From assembly GCA_964534765.1 (NCBI GenBank), contig CAZHRJ010000069.1:1-16423 (forward strand): a stretch of 16,423 nt of DNA, read 5' to 3'. The DNA comes from CAZHRJ01 sp964534765 (GTDB lineage Bacteria > Lindowbacteria > 2-12-FULL-62-27). The notes under the pieces are model-generated. The model did no database searches. It saw nothing but the letters and a program-made list of their open reading frames with translations, and was not told the origin of the DNA. Below are positions 15,455-16,423 of this stretch, one piece after another. Within the stretch, counting starts at the first letter, position 1. Each line of letters opens with the position of its first letter. A program made the position numbers and the translations under genes.

Positions 15455-16423
15455 CCGCTCGCCGGACGGCGCTGTATGACCGGCATGTCTCCCTGGGAGC
15501 CCACATGGCGGCGTTTGCCGGATACGACATGCCCATCCGATACTCCGGAATCTATGAGGAGTCGGCCGCCGTTCGATCGGCCGCCGGAGTCTTTGACGTC
15601 TCCCACATGGCCCGGCTCCTGTTTCCCGCCGATGCGTCGGCGTTCCTTCAGAAACTCCTGACCTGCGACGTCGCTGCCCTGGATCCGGGGAAGGGAAAAT
15701 ACGCGGTCATCCTGAACGACAACGCGGGAATCCTCGACGATATCATCGTGTTCCGCAGGCCCGATCAACAGTACCTCCTCGTCGTCAACGCGGGAAACCA
15801 TCAGAAAATCAACCAATGGATCATCGATCACGGCGGCCATCTGACCGACCTGACCGCAACAACCGCGATGCTGGCCCTTCAGGGGCCGGATGCCGAGCGG
15901 ATCCTGTCCGGCGTCGCCAGTCCCATCCGTGGCGGGCGGGCGATCAGCGATCTATCCTCTTTTGAAGGCGCCGATCTGGATTGGCGGGATGTGGGACCGG
16001 TATGGATTTCCAGAACGGGGTATACCGGAGAGGACGGGTTTGAGATCGTCCTGCCGGTGTCGGCCGCGGAAAAAGTCTGGAATTGGCTGGTGAATCTTGG
16101 TAGCGTGTCGCCCTGCGGATTGGGTGCGCGGGATGTGCTGAGACTCGAAGCGGGCCTTCATTTGTATGGGTCCGATATGGACGAGTCGGTGAGTCCCTGT
16201 GACTGCGGTCTGGCTTTCGCGGTCACGAGCGGGCAGGATTTTTGGGGGGCCGAGGCTCTTAAGCGCCGGCCGGTTCGCAGACGACTGGTCGGATTGGATG
16301 CGGGGTCTCAACCCTCCGTCATCCTTCGGCATGGATTTCAAATCCTTGCCGGTGATCGGCCGGTGGGGGCGGTCACCGGCAAGGATTTGAAATCCATGCC
16401 GAAGGATGACGGAGGGTTGAGAC
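15451..16423 (+). CDS. gcvT: Glycine cleavage system T protein (aminomethyltransferase), cut by contig end
   Basis: GcvT takes the aminomethyl group from lipoyl-GcvH, releases ammonia and makes 5,10-methylene-tetrahydrofolate. The reading contains LYDRHVSLGAHMAAFAGYDM (start), SAAGVFDVSHM, NDNAGILDDIIVFR with the paired Asp of the folate site, LALQGPDAE, RTGYTGEDGFEIVLP and GLGARDVLRLEAGLHLYGSDM, all in family order. ATG at 15451 overlaps the preceding stop (ATGA). Coding similarity runs to GAVTG at about residue 310 (16380); a full GcvT needs roughly 50 more residues. The 14 codons after that are the reverse complement of sequence about 65 bp upstream and do not resemble GcvT. They belong to the terminal palindrome and should be discarded. 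The pathway partner (gcvH) is not in view. Confidence 0.9.
   Translation, partial: MTARRTALYDRHVSLGAHMAAFAGYDMPIRYSGIYEESAAVRSAAGVFDVSHMARLLFPADASAFLQKLLTCDVAALDPGKGKYAVILNDNAGILDDIIVFRRPDQQYLLVVNAGNHQKINQWIIDHGGHLTDLTATTAMLALQGPDAERILSGVASPIRGGRAISDLSSFEGADLDWRDVGPVWISRTGYTGEDGFEIVLPVSAAEKVWNWLVNLGSVSPCGLGARDVLRLEAGLHLYGSDMDESVSPCDCGLAFAVTSGQDFWGAEALKRRPVRRRLVGLDAGSQPSVILRHGFQILAGDRPVGAVTGKDLKSMPKDDGGLR
16305..16423. repeat. Perfect inverted repeat (51-bp arms) at the window end, probable fold-back artefact
   Basis: The left arm 16305-16355 is exactly reverse-complementary to 16373-16423, with a 17-nt loop (16356-16372). The left arm and loop read through as normal gcvT codons. The right arm keeps the frame open but encodes non-family residues and stops exactly at the last base of the window. 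The loop-flanking part GCCGGTGA...TCACCGGC may be a short genuine inverted repeat at which a strand folded back and was copied. Confidence 0.95.

Noticed and set aside
16305..16423. Terminal inverted repeat of a mobile element, or a transcription terminator
   Set aside because: The left arm is ordinary gcvT coding sequence, the stem is far too long and perfect for a terminator, there is no T-run, and it ends exactly at the window edge.

Overview
The window reads as a piece of a GC-rich (about 60% by eye), Gram-negative-type bacterial genome, probably the end of a metagenomic or draft contig. The phylum cannot be fixed from this sequence alone. The genes are tightly packed, non-ATG starts (GTG, TTG) are common, several neighbours overlap by 4 or 17 nt, and no tRNA, rRNA, insertion sequence, phage or CRISPR is visible. 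No gene-free stretch exceeds about 235 bp.

Left block (minus strand). Positions 1-3944 hold the first 1,314 codons of a very large exported tetratricopeptide-repeat (TPR) protein whose end lies off the window. Upstream of it, also on the minus strand and read right to left, is a complete glyoxylate-bypass operon in the same gene order as E. coli aceBAK: malate synthase (8702-10870), isocitrate lyase (6919-8718) and isocitrate dehydrogenase kinase/phosphatase (4179-6902). The last gene is the main discovery candidate. It encodes a complete AceK (about residues 1-575) fused in frame to an HDOD signalling domain (about 625-835), which suggests that the carbon-flux switch at isocitrate takes an extra regulatory input. 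Twelve-bp tandem repeats sit at both ends of this operon: one set inside the start of aceB, the other over the aceK stop codon.

Right block (plus strand). Divergent from aceBAK is a class V aminotransferase of the alanine/serine-glyoxylate type, overlapping by 4 nt a DUF1338 (2-oxoadipate dioxygenase/decarboxylase-like, HglS family) enzyme. A small DUF423 membrane protein lies convergently on the minus strand. A second plus-strand operon follows with 4-nt overlaps: rsmI (16S rRNA C1402 2'-O-methylation), a fusion of a TsaC/Sua5 tRNA-threonylcarbamoylation domain with a YwlE-type low-molecular-weight phosphatase domain (predicted protein-arginine phosphatase), and gcvT of the glycine cleavage system.

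Functional theme. Acetyl-CoA-derived carbon enters the bypass through AceA/AceB, AceK would set the split at isocitrate, the divergent aminotransferase could convert glyoxylate to glycine, and GcvT would feed glycine into one-carbon metabolism. This link is inferred from family and position.

Caution. The last 119 bases (16305-16423) form a perfect 51-bp-arm inverted repeat that ends exactly at the window edge and breaks gcvT. It is most likely a fold-back artefact at a contig end, so gcvT after about position 16380 should not be trusted.
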